A stretch of 64,000 nucleotides of DNA, from assembly GCA_022823505.1 (NCBI GenBank), contig JAJEIA010000118.1, positions 1 through 64,000 of the forward strand, given 5' to 3'. The notes under the pieces are model-generated. The model did not search any database. It was not told where the DNA came from and worked only from the letters and a program-made list of their open reading frames with translations. The position numbers and the translations under genes are program-made. Source of the stretch: Dehalococcoidia bacterium. GTDB lineage: Bacteria; Chloroflexota; Dehalococcoidia; Lucifugimonadales; UBA3495. How positions within the stretch are numbered: the first letter of the stretch is position 1; each line of letters starts with the position of its first letter. Below are positions 14,943-23,536 of the stretch, piece by piece.

Positions 14943-17762
14943 TCATAGCCTGTGGTTGGAAATCACCGGCTCCGCGGCCAGCAATCTGCGCAACCCGTCT
15001 AGATCGGGCAAAGACAAGATGTCGGCTATGCGACTGTCGAGAAGGCGCCGGGCGTCGCAGTCTGCCATTTCGGGTAAAGACCTGAATTCTTCTGTCGAAA
15101 GTGTATCAAACAACCCAGCGAGGAGTTCGATTTGGCGGTCAGTAACGGCCCTGAAGTCCAACACTGGCATATCTTGCAAGTCAGCTTTTTTCGGCTGCAC
15201 CCAACTACCCTCTGTAGTGTTGCGAAGGGCCATCAGAGAGAGGATTCCCAAACTACTGTTGAGCCAAACCGCCAATGCTTTTTCGACCGCGTCATCTCCC
15301 ACCTGTATAGGCCACCACATCCGTCCTAGTACGTTCACATCGGAGCGCAGAGCTACCACTCTGGCGGTATTCAGGCGAAATCGTGCGGCCACAAGCAAGC
15401 GGCCCGACATAGTCCACAAGTGCTCGCCGTAACCTGGCCGTTGTCCACCCCTCGGTGAAACCAAGGGAGAAAGGTATAGGTCGGGCTCACAAACGATGGA
15501 CCGTCGGTGTTCAGTGTTGTGCCCGTCGACTAAGGGGTACGCCGTCGTTGATTCCGTCCGATCGAACCCGTCGTCAAGCCTGCGCACATCGGGACCGATC
15601 CGGCCTACCTCAGCTAGTCGACACATGGGTAGCTTAGCGGTGTCCGATGCGCCGGGAATCCAAACTTCGTTATCATCGAAAAGACGTAGAGCGCTCCGGG
15701 TCAGACCGGACCTAGCGAATTGAACGCCGATCCATTGCCTACTGGCTATCGCCGAAGTCGGCATCGACAACATGTCGCCGACGTGCTGACCGGCAACTTC
15801 CAAAAGCGATTCGCCCGTTCCCTCCAGTTCTGCGGGAGTAGTAGTGCTGATAGCTTGACCGATTCGGTGCGCATCTAACACCCCTCCCGGATTTTGCCAA
15901 AGATTGACGAATATCGTGCGGTGTTCGCTCAGGCTTTCGTCGCTACCCCTGCGTGTCGCGATTAGCAGCGCTTCGGACAAGGAGGTGCTATCCGAAAAGT
16001 TCCATTTCATCGGATCATGCGACGCGATCACTATGTTCAGATTAAAATCTGTGGCCATTAGGTTTCGCGTTTGCTGCCAAGAAGGGCCAGTGCATACAGT
16101 CAAAGGCAATACTAAGGCTAGTCGTCCATCTCCGGGCCTCAACTTGGGCGTGGCAGCCGCAACAAATGCAGCACCCAAACCAGCCGTAGCAGATGCCGGC
16201 CTATGCTTCAATCGACGCGCTAATTCTTCCCTTAGACGTGGTCGCTCAGTGTCATCGACGCTGCCGAACAGCATGTTGCCAAACACCGAGCGCGTAAATG
16301 GAGGGTTCATAATGACTAGATCTAATTCTGGGAGGCGGGCAGTAACCCCCTCAGTCGCTCCAACGTTCCCGCTGCCGGTGACTCTTTCTGCTTGGAGAGT
16401 AGAGGGGCCGATGGTTTCCGAGGAAAGCGGAAACTGCACTGCGGCTTCATCCTCGCCTAGAAAATCCAATGAACCCAAAGAAACGTTGTCTCCTTCCGCC
16501 CCTAAGGGCATCACATACAGGTTCATCCGATCAAACTGAATGTTTGGGTTGAGCATCGCTAAGCTAGTTGCAGCAAAGTGAACAGCAGAGAGTTGGACAT
16601 CATATCCATGGAGTGCTTGTTCCACCATCGCTTTGTGCAACGCACCAGATTGCTGACCATCCGCCTCCACGTGTCTACGTTCCGCTTCAGCAGCTACTGC
16701 CATGAGCAGCGTACCCGTACCGCAGGCTAGGTCCGCTACGTTAAGTGATGCAGGGAACTCATGGTCACTCCAATCAACTTGAGGAGGCCATTCGTGGAAC
16801 ACCAACCGCGCTAGCATCGTCGCCGCCGGCACCGAGGTATAGTAAGCGCCAGTGAATTTGGCATTGGTAAGCAGGGTGTGAAATAGCCGGCCGGACAAAT
16901 CGTGCCCTTCAACGTTGCGGGTTTCGGAAACTGCCTTTGCAAGGTGTTGTAAAACCGAGGTTTGCAACTCATCCGGTCCATCGGCCAGAACGTCCAAGAT
17001 ATGAGCGGCCAATTCGAACACCGGCACATAGTCGATGGATTCGCAGATATAGCTCCAAATATTCCGGGTATGCGCAACGCCACCGCCCAAAGCTTCTTCC
17101 ATCATGGGGACATCTTCGTCCACGACCGAAAGCCGGTCTTGAAAAGCTAAAGCGTTGAACAACACTAAGCAGCCAATGCGTAGTGCGGCTCTACGATTGT
17201 TCTCTTGGTCGGTGCGGGCGATAATCTCGGCTATGCGGCGAGAAAGCCGTCGGTGGCTGGAGATCAGTCGAGCAGCCTCTTCAATTCGGTAATCGACAAC
17301 TCCAGCAGCAGCTATGACTCGATCGATGCCCTCTAATTCCAATGGGAGAGTTCGCAAGTGATCAGCGAGATCCGACACCGCTCCGGTCAACTGGCGCAGG
17401 GGCAAAATCCGAGTTCCGCGAGTTCCGTGCACATACCATATCAAGTCGGACGTAGATGTGAGCGCCGGTTCGATGTCGTCAACCTGCTTCAAGTGATTAG
17501 GGTACAAGATGCCTACCGTGGCCACTTCGTCTGGGAATGTCTCGAGACGTTCGTCCAACTGATGTTCTAACGAGCTAGCTGCGTCGGCCCATTTGCACTC
17601 CAGTAGCAACGTATCTCCGGTCTTCAATTCGATCAACACGTCCGGCGTTCCCTTGCGACCTCGGCGCTCGGCCTTTGCTTTCATGCCGTGGAGGGAGAGT
17701 GAGCGGGCGAGCAACGTGTTGACCGCCTCCTCTCGGATGGTTCCTCGGTGATTGGTCGCCAT
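14943..17762 (-). CDS. Fused PD-(D/E)XK nuclease and N6-adenine methyltransferase (type IIG-like R-M)
   Basis: 939 residues. The N-terminus carries a Mrr/HsdR-like nuclease motif, GTPDVLIEL...TLLLECKW (PD...ExK, about residues 39-58). A helical region follows, then the methyltransferase with motif I NVADLACGTGTLLMAVA (about 345) and motif IV DLVIMNPPFTRS (about 485), typical of N6-adenine enzymes. The last ~250 residues would carry target recognition (WIGVQFARSG ... MWWPIQV). A single-chain restriction-modification enzyme is the simplest reading; no separate HsdS or HsdR gene is adjacent. Composition looks less GC-rich than the flanks. A leftover of a duplicated gene start lies just upstream at 17901. 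Confidence 0.85.
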   Translation of the reverse strand: MATNHRGTIREEAVNTLLARSLSLHGMKAKAERRGRKGTPDVLIELKTGDTLLLECKWADAASSLEHQLDERLETFPDEVATVGILYPNHLKQVDDIEPALTSTSDLIWYVHGTRGTRILPLRQLTGAVSDLADHLRTLPLELEGIDRVIAAAGVVDYRIEEAARLISSHRRLSRRIAEIIARTDQENNRRAALRIGCLVLFNALAFQDRLSVVDEDVPMMEEALGGGVAHTRNIWSYICESIDYVPVFELAAHILDVLADGPDELQTSVLQHLAKAVSETRNVEGHDLSGRLFHTLLTNAKFTGAYYTSVPAATMLARLVFHEWPPQVDWSDHEFPASLNVADLACGTGTLLMAVAAEAERRHVEADGQQSGALHKAMVEQALHGYDVQLSAVHFAATSLAMLNPNIQFDRMNLYVMPLGAEGDNVSLGSLDFLGEDEAAVQFPLSSETIGPSTLQAERVTGSGNVGATEGVTARLPELDLVIMNPPFTRSVFGNMLFGSVDDTERPRLREELARRLKHRPASATAGLGAAFVAAATPKLRPGDGRLALVLPLTVCTGPSWQQTRNLMATDFNLNIVIASHDPMKWNFSDSTSLSEALLIATRRGSDESLSEHRTIFVNLWQNPGGVLDAHRIGQAISTTTPAELEGTGESLLEVAGQHVGDMLSMPTSAIASRQWIGVQFARSGLTRSALRLFDDNEVWIPGASDTAKLPMCRLAEVGRIGPDVRRLDDGFDRTESTTAYPLVDGHNTEHRRSIVCEPDLYLSPLVSPRGGQRPGYGEHLWTMSGRLLVAARFRLNTARVVALRSDVNVLGRMWWPIQVGDDAVEKALAVWLNSSLGILSLMALRNTTEGSWVQPKKADLQDMPVLDFRAVTDRQIELLAGLFDTLSTEEFRSLPEMADCDARRLLDSRIADILSLPDLDGLRRLLAAEPVISNHRL

Positions 17763-17853
17763 AACGATACTTCCCCTTTTTGCTGGATCGATCGGGCAGA
17801 GTGAAAGTCTAAACGGTGCAGGGCCCTATTTCAAACTCCTTCGGTGCCTGCAA

Positions 17854-17862
17854 TGGTACAAT
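17854..17862 (+). promoter_or_regulatory. Extended -10 element before the ThDP-gene fragment and HEPN-like genes
   Basis: TGGTACAAT, identical to the elements at 11624-11632 and 12846-12854, 38 nt upstream of the ATG of the truncated fragment at 17901. Confidence 0.4.
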
Positions 17863-17900
17863 CGCCCCGTTCATCAGGAATCCCAATCGAGGTTCAAAAC

Positions 17901-17985
17901 CATGTCCATCGGCGTGGCAACTTCCGTCGCCCGCATCCTCAAACAGGTAGGCGTGGAGTGGGTTAGCGCGTCTGGCGGCCGTTAG
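17901..17985 (+). pseudogene. 5' fragment of a ThDP-dependent enzyme gene (duplicate of 18766 start)
   Basis: The sequence MSIGVATSVARILKQVGVEWVS is a diverged copy of the first 22 residues of the intact enzyme at 18766 (MSIDVATSIARILKQEGVEWVS). The match extends a short way upstream (CGAGGTTCAAAACCATG versus CGAGGTCCAAACCATG). Over the first 63 coding bases I count about 9 differences. After VS the frame reads ASGGR and stops, and the GTG of the HEPN-like gene follows. This marks one edge of a duplication or insertion. Confidence 0.85.
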
Positions 17986-17995
17986 GAGCGTTCCC

Positions 17996-18367
17996 GTGCT
18001 GACCCGTGAGGAGTTGCAAACTGCCCAGGACCTGCTCGCCGCAGCCGAGCGGGAGTTTGCGCTGGGTGAGCTAATGGCCGGTGAGATCCTGCTGGCGGAC
18101 GCCGCGACTTCGGCGGTGAAAGCGTTCGCAAAAAACTCGGGCTGGCCTCATGACAGCAGCGACGATCTGATGAGTGTCCTACAGAGATTGGACGGCGAAT
18201 CCGAGGCACCCGGTTTCACGAGCAGATACCAGTTGATCAAAGCCTCTCCTGAGATGGTGAGATCTGGATACTCGGCCGGATCCGAGTTTGAAGATTCCTG
18301 GCGTGACTTTCTTTCGACGCGCGATTTCATCGAGCGGTTGAGCTCGCTGGGCGGCGACGGCCAATGA
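17996..18367 (+). CDS. Small helical protein, HEPN/PaREP1-like (first of pair)
   Basis: 123 residues from GTG with AGGAG 8 nt upstream. All-helical: LTREELQTAQDLLAAAEREFALGELMAGEILLADAATSAVKAFAKNSGWPHDSSDD..., which resembles the PaREP1/HEPN-type four-helix layout. The catalytic RxxxxH motif of HEPN RNases is not visible. It overlaps the next gene by ATGA. Both genes sit between a truncated and an intact copy of the ThDP-enzyme start. The family call is tentative. Confidence 0.65.
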   Translation: MLTREELQTAQDLLAAAEREFALGELMAGEILLADAATSAVKAFAKNSGWPHDSSDDLMSVLQRLDGESEAPGFTSRYQLIKASPEMVRSGYSAGSEFEDSWRDFLSTRDFIERLSSLGGDGQ

Positions 18368-18732
18368 CCACGGCGCTGGAACCCTCGGAGCACGTAAACG
18401 CAGCACGCAACCTTCATTCCGAAGCCACTGCCGCCTTTGCCGCTGGCAGGAACCTGATAGGCGCCGAGCTCTTATGGGGAGCCGTTGCCCACTCGCTGAT
18501 CGCGGCGGCGCAGCAGCGCGGGATGCATCACGAACATCACCGCGATTTCAGACGTGCTGCCTGGCAGGTCAAGGAAGAAACAGGCCATGCGGATATTTGG
18601 ATTGGTTTCAAGGGAGCCGAACAGCTCCACATCTACTTCTACCACCAACGCATGTTTGGCGATTACAATCTAACGACAGCACGTCGCGACGCCAACCACT
18701 GCTTCGGCTTGCTGCTAGCATTGTTCGCCTAA
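18364..18732 (+). CDS. Small helical protein, HEPN/PaREP1-like (second of pair)
   Basis: 122 residues; ATG overlaps the previous stop. Sequence HVNAARNLHSEATAAFAAGRNLIGAELLWGAVAHSLIAAAQQRGMHHEHHRDFRRAAWQV... matches the PaREP1-like HEPN pattern, in which A-x-ELLWGA and a His-rich loop are common. It is related in layout to the gene before it (N-terminal helix, xxGExLxAxAxxxxAxKAxA). Possible roles are an RNase-linked toxin-antitoxin or defence module, or nucleotide-binding; none is shown by sequence. Confidence 0.65.
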   Translation: MTTALEPSEHVNAARNLHSEATAAFAAGRNLIGAELLWGAVAHSLIAAAQQRGMHHEHHRDFRRAAWQVKEETGHADIWIGFKGAEQLHIYFYHQRMFGDYNLTTARRDANHCFGLLLALFA

Positions 18733-18765
18733 CGACTATCACAACCCCCAAACGAGGTCCAAACC

Positions 18766-20433
18766 ATGTCCATCGACGTTGCAACTTCCATTGCCCGCAT
18801 CCTCAAGCAGGAGGGTGTCGAGTGGGTTTCCACCTTTCCCGTTTGCCGGGTGAACAACGCCCTGGGGCGCGAGGGCGTGCCCATGATCATGATGCGGGAC
18901 GACCGCTACGCCGTGGCGCTGGCCGACGCGTACTCGCGGGTCACCGGCGGCGACCGCATCGGCGTCTGCACCGTGCAGGGCGGCGTCAACGGCGCGGGCC
19001 TGCAGTACTCCTTCCCCGGGCTGGCGCAGGCCTTCGAGGACAACTCGCCTATGCTGTGCATCACCGACGGCATTCCGGCGGGCAGCACCGAGAACACCAT
19101 GTTCGACGTGACCACCGCCCTGAAGACCATCACCAAGTGGTTCGGCTACGTCGACCGACCGGAGCGGACGCCGGAGTTCATGCGGCGGGCTTTCTCCATG
19201 CTGCGCAGCGGCCGTCCGGGTCCGGTGGTGCTGGCCATTCCCAACGCCGCCGGCGTCTACGACGAGACCGCCGACCCCTACTTCCCGGTGCGCGGGTACA
19301 AGTCGGCGCCCGACCCGTCGGACGTGGCCCGGGCCATCGACCTGATGATGGACGCCGCCAACCCGCTGATCTACGCCGGCGAGGGCGTGATCTACGCCGG
19401 AGCGTCCGAGGAATTGGTGGGTCTGGCCGAGTTGCTGAACGCGCCGGTGATCACCACGCTGAAGGCCAAGGGCGCGTTCCCGGAGAACCACCCGCTGTTC
19501 GTGGGCGTGCGCGGCGAGCATCCCATCGCCTATCTGAACAAGAGCGACGTGATCCTGACGGTGGGCAGCAGCCTGTCGCCAGGACGGTTCACCCACGGCA
19601 TCCCCAACGCGGCGGGCAAGACCATCATCCAGTGCAACCTGGACGACCTGCACCTGAACCGCATCTTCCCCACACATCATGCGGTGCTGGGCGACGCCAG
19701 GTTCACCCTGCAGGCGCTGGCCGATGAGGTGTCGCGGCGCACCGACGGGGCGGGGCGGGCCGCCGGCAACGTGGTGGCCGAGGTCCGCGAGACGCGCGAC
19801 GCCGGCCTGGCCGAGTACCAGGAGGCCATGGCGTCCAGCGACACGCCCATCAACCCGTATCGCGTGTTCGGCGACATGATGAAGGTGCTGGACCCGTACA
19901 ACTCCTTCGTGACCCACGACTCCGGCAACACCCGCGACCAGCTGAGCACGGTGTACGACACGCTGATCCCGCGGGGGTTCCTGGGCTGGGGCAACATCTC
20001 GACGCTGGGCTTCGGCCTGGCCGGGGCCATGGCGGCCAAGCTGGCCTATCCGGAGCGGCAGGCGGTGGCGGTCACCGGCGACGCCGGCATGGGGTACATG
20101 CTGGGCAACCTGGAGGTCCCCGTGCGCCAGCAGTTGGGCGTCACCATCGCCCACGTGGCCAACGGCGGGTTCGCCGGGTACGGCCCTGGGTTCTGGGGCG
20201 ACGGCCACGACCCTTACACCCACCGGGTGATGGGTCCCGAGGACGTGAACATGTCCCGCGCCGTGGCGGAGTTGGGCCTGTACACCGAGCGGGTCACCGA
20301 GCCGTCGGACGTGGTGCCCGCGCTGGAGCGGGCGATGGCGGCCAACGGGACCGGCCAGCCGGCGTACCTGGAGTTCATCTGCTCGCAGTACCCGCGCTAC
20401 GGCGGCTTCGCGCCGAGCAGCATCGCTCACTGA
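18766..20433 (+). CDS. Thiamine diphosphate-dependent enzyme (acetolactate synthase-like fold)
   Basis: 555 residues with the three-domain ThDP layout: N-terminal PYR domain, central domain (PLIYAGEGVIYAG...), C-terminal PP domain. The usual activating Glu in RHExxA is replaced: the aligned segment is MRDDRYAVALADAYSR, so Glu becomes Asp. The diphosphate motif is AVTGDAGMGYMLGN...VANGGFAG, a relaxed GDG...NN. These differences suggest an atypical decarboxylase or lyase rather than acetolactate synthase. No small regulatory subunit gene is adjacent. A diverged fragment of its 5' end lies at 17901. Confidence 0.85.
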   Translation: MSIDVATSIARILKQEGVEWVSTFPVCRVNNALGREGVPMIMMRDDRYAVALADAYSRVTGGDRIGVCTVQGGVNGAGLQYSFPGLAQAFEDNSPMLCITDGIPAGSTENTMFDVTTALKTITKWFGYVDRPERTPEFMRRAFSMLRSGRPGPVVLAIPNAAGVYDETADPYFPVRGYKSAPDPSDVARAIDLMMDAANPLIYAGEGVIYAGASEELVGLAELLNAPVITTLKAKGAFPENHPLFVGVRGEHPIAYLNKSDVILTVGSSLSPGRFTHGIPNAAGKTIIQCNLDDLHLNRIFPTHHAVLGDARFTLQALADEVSRRTDGAGRAAGNVVAEVRETRDAGLAEYQEAMASSDTPINPYRVFGDMMKVLDPYNSFVTHDSGNTRDQLSTVYDTLIPRGFLGWGNISTLGFGLAGAMAAKLAYPERQAVAVTGDAGMGYMLGNLEVPVRQQLGVTIAHVANGGFAGYGPGFWGDGHDPYTHRVMGPEDVNMSRAVAELGLYTERVTEPSDVVPALERAMAANGTGQPAYLEFICSQYPRYGGFAPSSIAH

Positions 20434-20523
20434 TCGGCATTACACTGGAAGGCAGGCGGAGCACACCGGGCATCGCGCCTACGCGGTTGGCCGCTCCGCT
20501 TGCGACCCCAGGAAGGTACGACC

Positions 20524-20778
20524 GTGGAACTTAGACTGGACATTGACGACTACGTCCTGAGCAAGGTCAGCGCCATCGGCGACGCGCGGGACATGACGGT
20601 GGAGGCGATGGTAGTGGAGTACCTGACCGGCATAGCGACTAGCGAAGCCAGTGCGCGGCTGGAGCGAATAGACAAGGTACGTGAAGCCATTAAGAACGCC
20701 GAAGATAAAGCTGGAATCATAAACTTGAACAGGGATGACTTATATGACCGGCCCTACCGCTATTACTATGGCCAATAG
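20524..20778 (+). CDS. Small protein, possible antitoxin-like partner of aspartic protease
   Basis: 84 residues from GTG at 20524, chosen because AGGAAGG lies 7 nt upstream; the track start is an earlier TTG. Begins VELRLDIDDYVLSKVSAIGDARDMTVEAMVVEYLTGIA, compatible with a ribbon-helix-helix N-terminus, followed by a charged helix and a Tyr-rich tail (YDRPYRYYYGQ). It precedes the aspartic protease gene by 84 bases. Similar small gene plus protease layouts occur in cyanobacteria and Chloroflexota, but the function is not established. Confidence 0.6.
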   Translation: MELRLDIDDYVLSKVSAIGDARDMTVEAMVVEYLTGIATSEASARLERIDKVREAIKNAEDKAGIINLNRDDLYDRPYRYYYGQ

Positions 20779-20862
20779 GGACTTTTGCGACATCGACGCC
20801 AAACCCGCATCGAACATACCTGCGGTTGGCTCCAACGCCCGTTGACATGCCGGAGCAATACC

Positions 20863-21219
20863 ATGGGTACTTTCAATCTGACCATCCAAATCGGCAACCT
20901 CAATGGAGAGCATTTCGAGGATGTCGATGTGATGGTGGACACTGGGGCGATTACCACGGTGGTCCCTCGCCCGGTTCTGGAAGGGCTGGGGATCCAACCG
21001 ATTAAGCGCGAAACCTTCGAGTACGCCGGCGGCGAGCTGGTGCAGTTGGATATGGCCGAAGCCCGAGCCAGAGTGGAAGGCCGCGACACGATCACGTGGG
21101 TCATCTTCGGCGAAGCGGGCGCATCACCGCTGCTGGGAGCCTACACGCTGGAAGGAGTGTTCCTCGGGGTTGACCCCTACAATCAACGATTGATCCCAGT
21201 TACCGGAGCGTTGAAGTAA
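20863..21219 (+). CDS. Retroviral-like (clan AA) aspartic protease
   Basis: 118 residues from the ATG at 20863 (GGAG upstream); the track start at 20785 adds an unrelated extension. The catalytic motif VMVDTGAITTVVP is at about residues 24-36, followed by LEGLGIQPIKRETFEYAGGELVQLDMAEARARVEG and the second half LLGAYTLEGVFLGVDPYNQRLIPV. A single DTG per chain means it must dimerise, like retropepsins. No signal peptide, so probably cytoplasmic. Substrate unknown. Confidence 0.85.
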   Translation: MGTFNLTIQIGNLNGEHFEDVDVMVDTGAITTVVPRPVLEGLGIQPIKRETFEYAGGELVQLDMAEARARVEGRDTITWVIFGEAGASPLLGAYTLEGVFLGVDPYNQRLIPVTGALK

Positions 21220-21232
21220 GGAGGGAGACGCC

Positions 21233-21754
21233 ATGACCAACGCAGTCCTGGTCATAGACATGGTGCGCGGCTTTATGGAGCCCGGGCACAACCTCTACTG
21301 CGGCGATGAGGCCCGGGGGATCATCGAGCCGGTGCGTGAACTGTTGCGACGGGAGGCGGATGCCGGGTCGGCCATCCTGTTCGTGTCCGACCACCACCTG
21401 CCCGACGACCTGGAGTTCCAGATGTTCCCGGTGCACTGCGTCATCGGGACTGAGGAGCCGGAGGTGATACCCGAATTGGCCGAGTGGGCCGGCGACGGCA
21501 ACGTAATACCCAAGAACCGCTACAGCGGCTTCTTCAACACCGACCTGGCCGAACGGCTGGCTGAGCTCAACCCGGACAAGATTGTCGTCTGCGGGGTGTG
21601 CACCGACATCTGCGTGATGCACACCACGTCGGACGCGCGGAACCGTGACTACGCGGTGGAGGTGCCCACTGACTGCGTGGCATCGTTCGACGCCGATGCC
21701 CACCGGTGGGCGCTGGACCACATCGGCCGAATTCTCGGGGCGCAGGTCGTCTGA
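21233..21754 (+). CDS. Isochorismatase-like cysteine hydrolase
   Basis: 173 residues with a perfect AAGGAGG before the ATG. Nicotinamidase/isochorismatase fold. The catalytic triad is visible: Asp in VLVIDMVRGF (about 9), Lys in IPKNRYSGFFNTDL (about 94), Cys in CGVCTDICVMHTTSDA (about 127). The SGFFNTDL and TDICV segments favour the nicotinamidase side of the family. It is convergent with the DUF885 gene and starts 13 bases after the protease stop. Confidence 0.9.
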   Translation: MTNAVLVIDMVRGFMEPGHNLYCGDEARGIIEPVRELLRREADAGSAILFVSDHHLPDDLEFQMFPVHCVIGTEEPEVIPELAEWAGDGNVIPKNRYSGFFNTDLAERLAELNPDKIVVCGVCTDICVMHTTSDARNRDYAVEVPTDCVASFDADAHRWALDHIGRILGAQVV

Positions 21755-21761
21755 CCCAGAT

Positions 21762-23441
21762 TCAGAGGATCTCCGTTCCCGGCTCGTTGATCATCGCCTG
21801 GCGCAGTAGCGGCACGGGCGGGGCGCCCCACGACAGGGCGGCATCGTGGAAACGGCGCAGGCCGTAGGCTGAGCCCTCCTGGCGTCGCCAGTCCTGCCGG
21901 AGCTTGAGCAGCATGAGCTTGCCAAGGGTGTAGTTCAGGTAGCCGGGGTCGAAGGTCCCGCGCAAGGCCTCGCGGCGGGCCGGGTGCTCCTCCATGTAGG
22001 CGTGCGCCTGGAAGAACGCGGTCGCCTCGTCCACGGTCATGCCCTGGGTGTGCATGCCCAGCGAGCAGAGGTAGCGGCAGTTGCGCACCAGGGCCTCGAG
22101 GAGTTGGGTCAACCAGAGAGCCGGGTCGTCGCGGCCGTACTCGGTCTCCAGCATCATCTCCTCGGTGTAGTGCGCCCAGCCCTCGGTGAAAGCGTAGGAC
22201 GTGGCGACACGGTTGATGAGCGGGAGGCCGCCGCCGTGGCGGTTGTGCAGGTTGTGGACGTAGTGGCCGGGGTAGACCTCGTGGACGCTGATGACCTTCA
22301 GGGTGTGGTAGTTGAAGTTGGTCAGCCACTCCTCCTGCTGGCGCGGGGTCCAGTCGGGTTCCACCGGGGTCACGTAGTAGAAGGCCTCGGTGGCGACATC
22401 CTCCAGGCCGCCGGGTGAATCCATGGCGGCGAAGGCGTAACGCATGTAGGACGGCGTCTCGGTGACCTGGCAGCGCTCCTCGGACGGGACGGTGATGATG
22501 TCGTGGTCGATGAGCGACTGGCGGATGTCCTCCAGCATGGCGCGAGTTTCGGGAATCAACGCTTCGGCAGTGGGATGGTTGGCGGCCACCTGGGCGACGG
22601 CCTCGCGAACCGACTTGCCGGGAGCGCCGATTTGAGACAGGAACCGGGCAGCGGCTTCGTCCAGGCGGCGCAGGTTCTGCTCCAGGTTGGCCTGGCCAAT
22701 GGACAGAACATCCAGCAGCGGCGTGTTGACCCCCTCGCCCACCTCCAGCATCCGACGGTACAGATCCGAACCGATGGCGAACTCGGGGCGGACCCTGCGG
22801 TCCTGCAACCTCCGGGCGAAATCTGCGACGGCGACGGCGGCAATCTCGCGGGCAGCGTCAAACTCGGCGGCCACGTCAGGAGCGATGGCTGCGCATTGCG
22901 TGGAAGCATCTGCAAGGCCGGTGTTATAAAACGACGCCATGCCCCGGTAGGCTTCTACGGCCATATCGCGGATGGGTTCTCCCAGCTCGGCATCGGTGAT
23001 CCCATCCAGCGTGTTCAGGAAGTCCGGCACCTGCCGGAGGACCGCAGTAGCCGAGCGCAGGCGGTCCGGCAGGGGCGCGTAGTCGCGCTGCACGTAGCTG
23101 CCGACCCCGATATAGCCGACTTGGCGTTGCGGATTGTTGTTCAGGGTGCGCATTTCCTCTAATCCGAACAGCTCCCGGCGCAGGAACATTTCCAGCAGGC
23201 TGCGGGACAGGCGATTCATCCTGGAGTCGTCTCCCGTCTCGTCGGCATCCTCTGCCGGCAATGATGAGAGCTGCGCCAGGGACCGGTGCAACTCTTCGAC
23301 GCGGCGAGCCACACGGCCGGCGGAGAAGTCGGGCAGCCGTCCGTCGTACTCGTGGCGGCCGATGCGGCTGCCGGCGGTGGGAGCGAACTCCCAGTGTTCG
23401 CGTATGGCTCGCTCGGCGAGGGCGTCAACGGCTGGGTTCAT
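21762..23441 (-). CDS. DUF885 family protein, probable metal-dependent hydrolase
   Basis: 559 residues, usual length for DUF885. The family's metal-site segment HEVYPGHYVHNLHNRH (HExxxxH) is at about residue 375, with the downstream Glu segment EGWAHYTEEMMLE at about 402. No signal peptide, so likely cytoplasmic. Members are annotated as putative peptidases, with little biochemistry known. A palindromic repeat lies just upstream. Confidence 0.88.
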   Translation of the reverse strand: MNPAVDALAERAIREHWEFAPTAGSRIGRHEYDGRLPDFSAGRVARRVEELHRSLAQLSSLPAEDADETGDDSRMNRLSRSLLEMFLRRELFGLEEMRTLNNNPQRQVGYIGVGSYVQRDYAPLPDRLRSATAVLRQVPDFLNTLDGITDAELGEPIRDMAVEAYRGMASFYNTGLADASTQCAAIAPDVAAEFDAAREIAAVAVADFARRLQDRRVRPEFAIGSDLYRRMLEVGEGVNTPLLDVLSIGQANLEQNLRRLDEAAARFLSQIGAPGKSVREAVAQVAANHPTAEALIPETRAMLEDIRQSLIDHDIITVPSEERCQVTETPSYMRYAFAAMDSPGGLEDVATEAFYYVTPVEPDWTPRQQEEWLTNFNYHTLKVISVHEVYPGHYVHNLHNRHGGGLPLINRVATSYAFTEGWAHYTEEMMLETEYGRDDPALWLTQLLEALVRNCRYLCSLGMHTQGMTVDEATAFFQAHAYMEEHPARREALRGTFDPGYLNYTLGKLMLLKLRQDWRRQEGSAYGLRRFHDAALSWGAPPVPLLRQAMINEPGTEIL

Positions 23442-23487
23442 GGTGTCTCACTCCGAGATGCGCAGGATGGCGACAGTCTGGATAGAC

Positions 23488-23515
23488 ATAGGGGCGACCG
23501 CGCGGCCGCCCCTAT
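23488..23515. repeat. Palindrome ATAGGGGCGA...CGCCCCTAT
   Basis: A 28-base palindrome with one mismatched pair, between the DUF885 gene and the EthD gene. Its core is shared with 545-566 and 908-929, and its outer TAGGGGCG/CGCCCCTA with the perfect palindrome at 43966-43993. Confidence 0.65.
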
Positions 23516-23536
23516 TCCTGTCTGGTTGGCAGGTTA

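Noticed and set aside
18739-20430. 563-aa antisense ORF opposite the ThDP enzyme
   Set aside because: High-GC codon bias creates long open antisense frames. The sense product has clear ThDP motifs; the antisense product has no family character.
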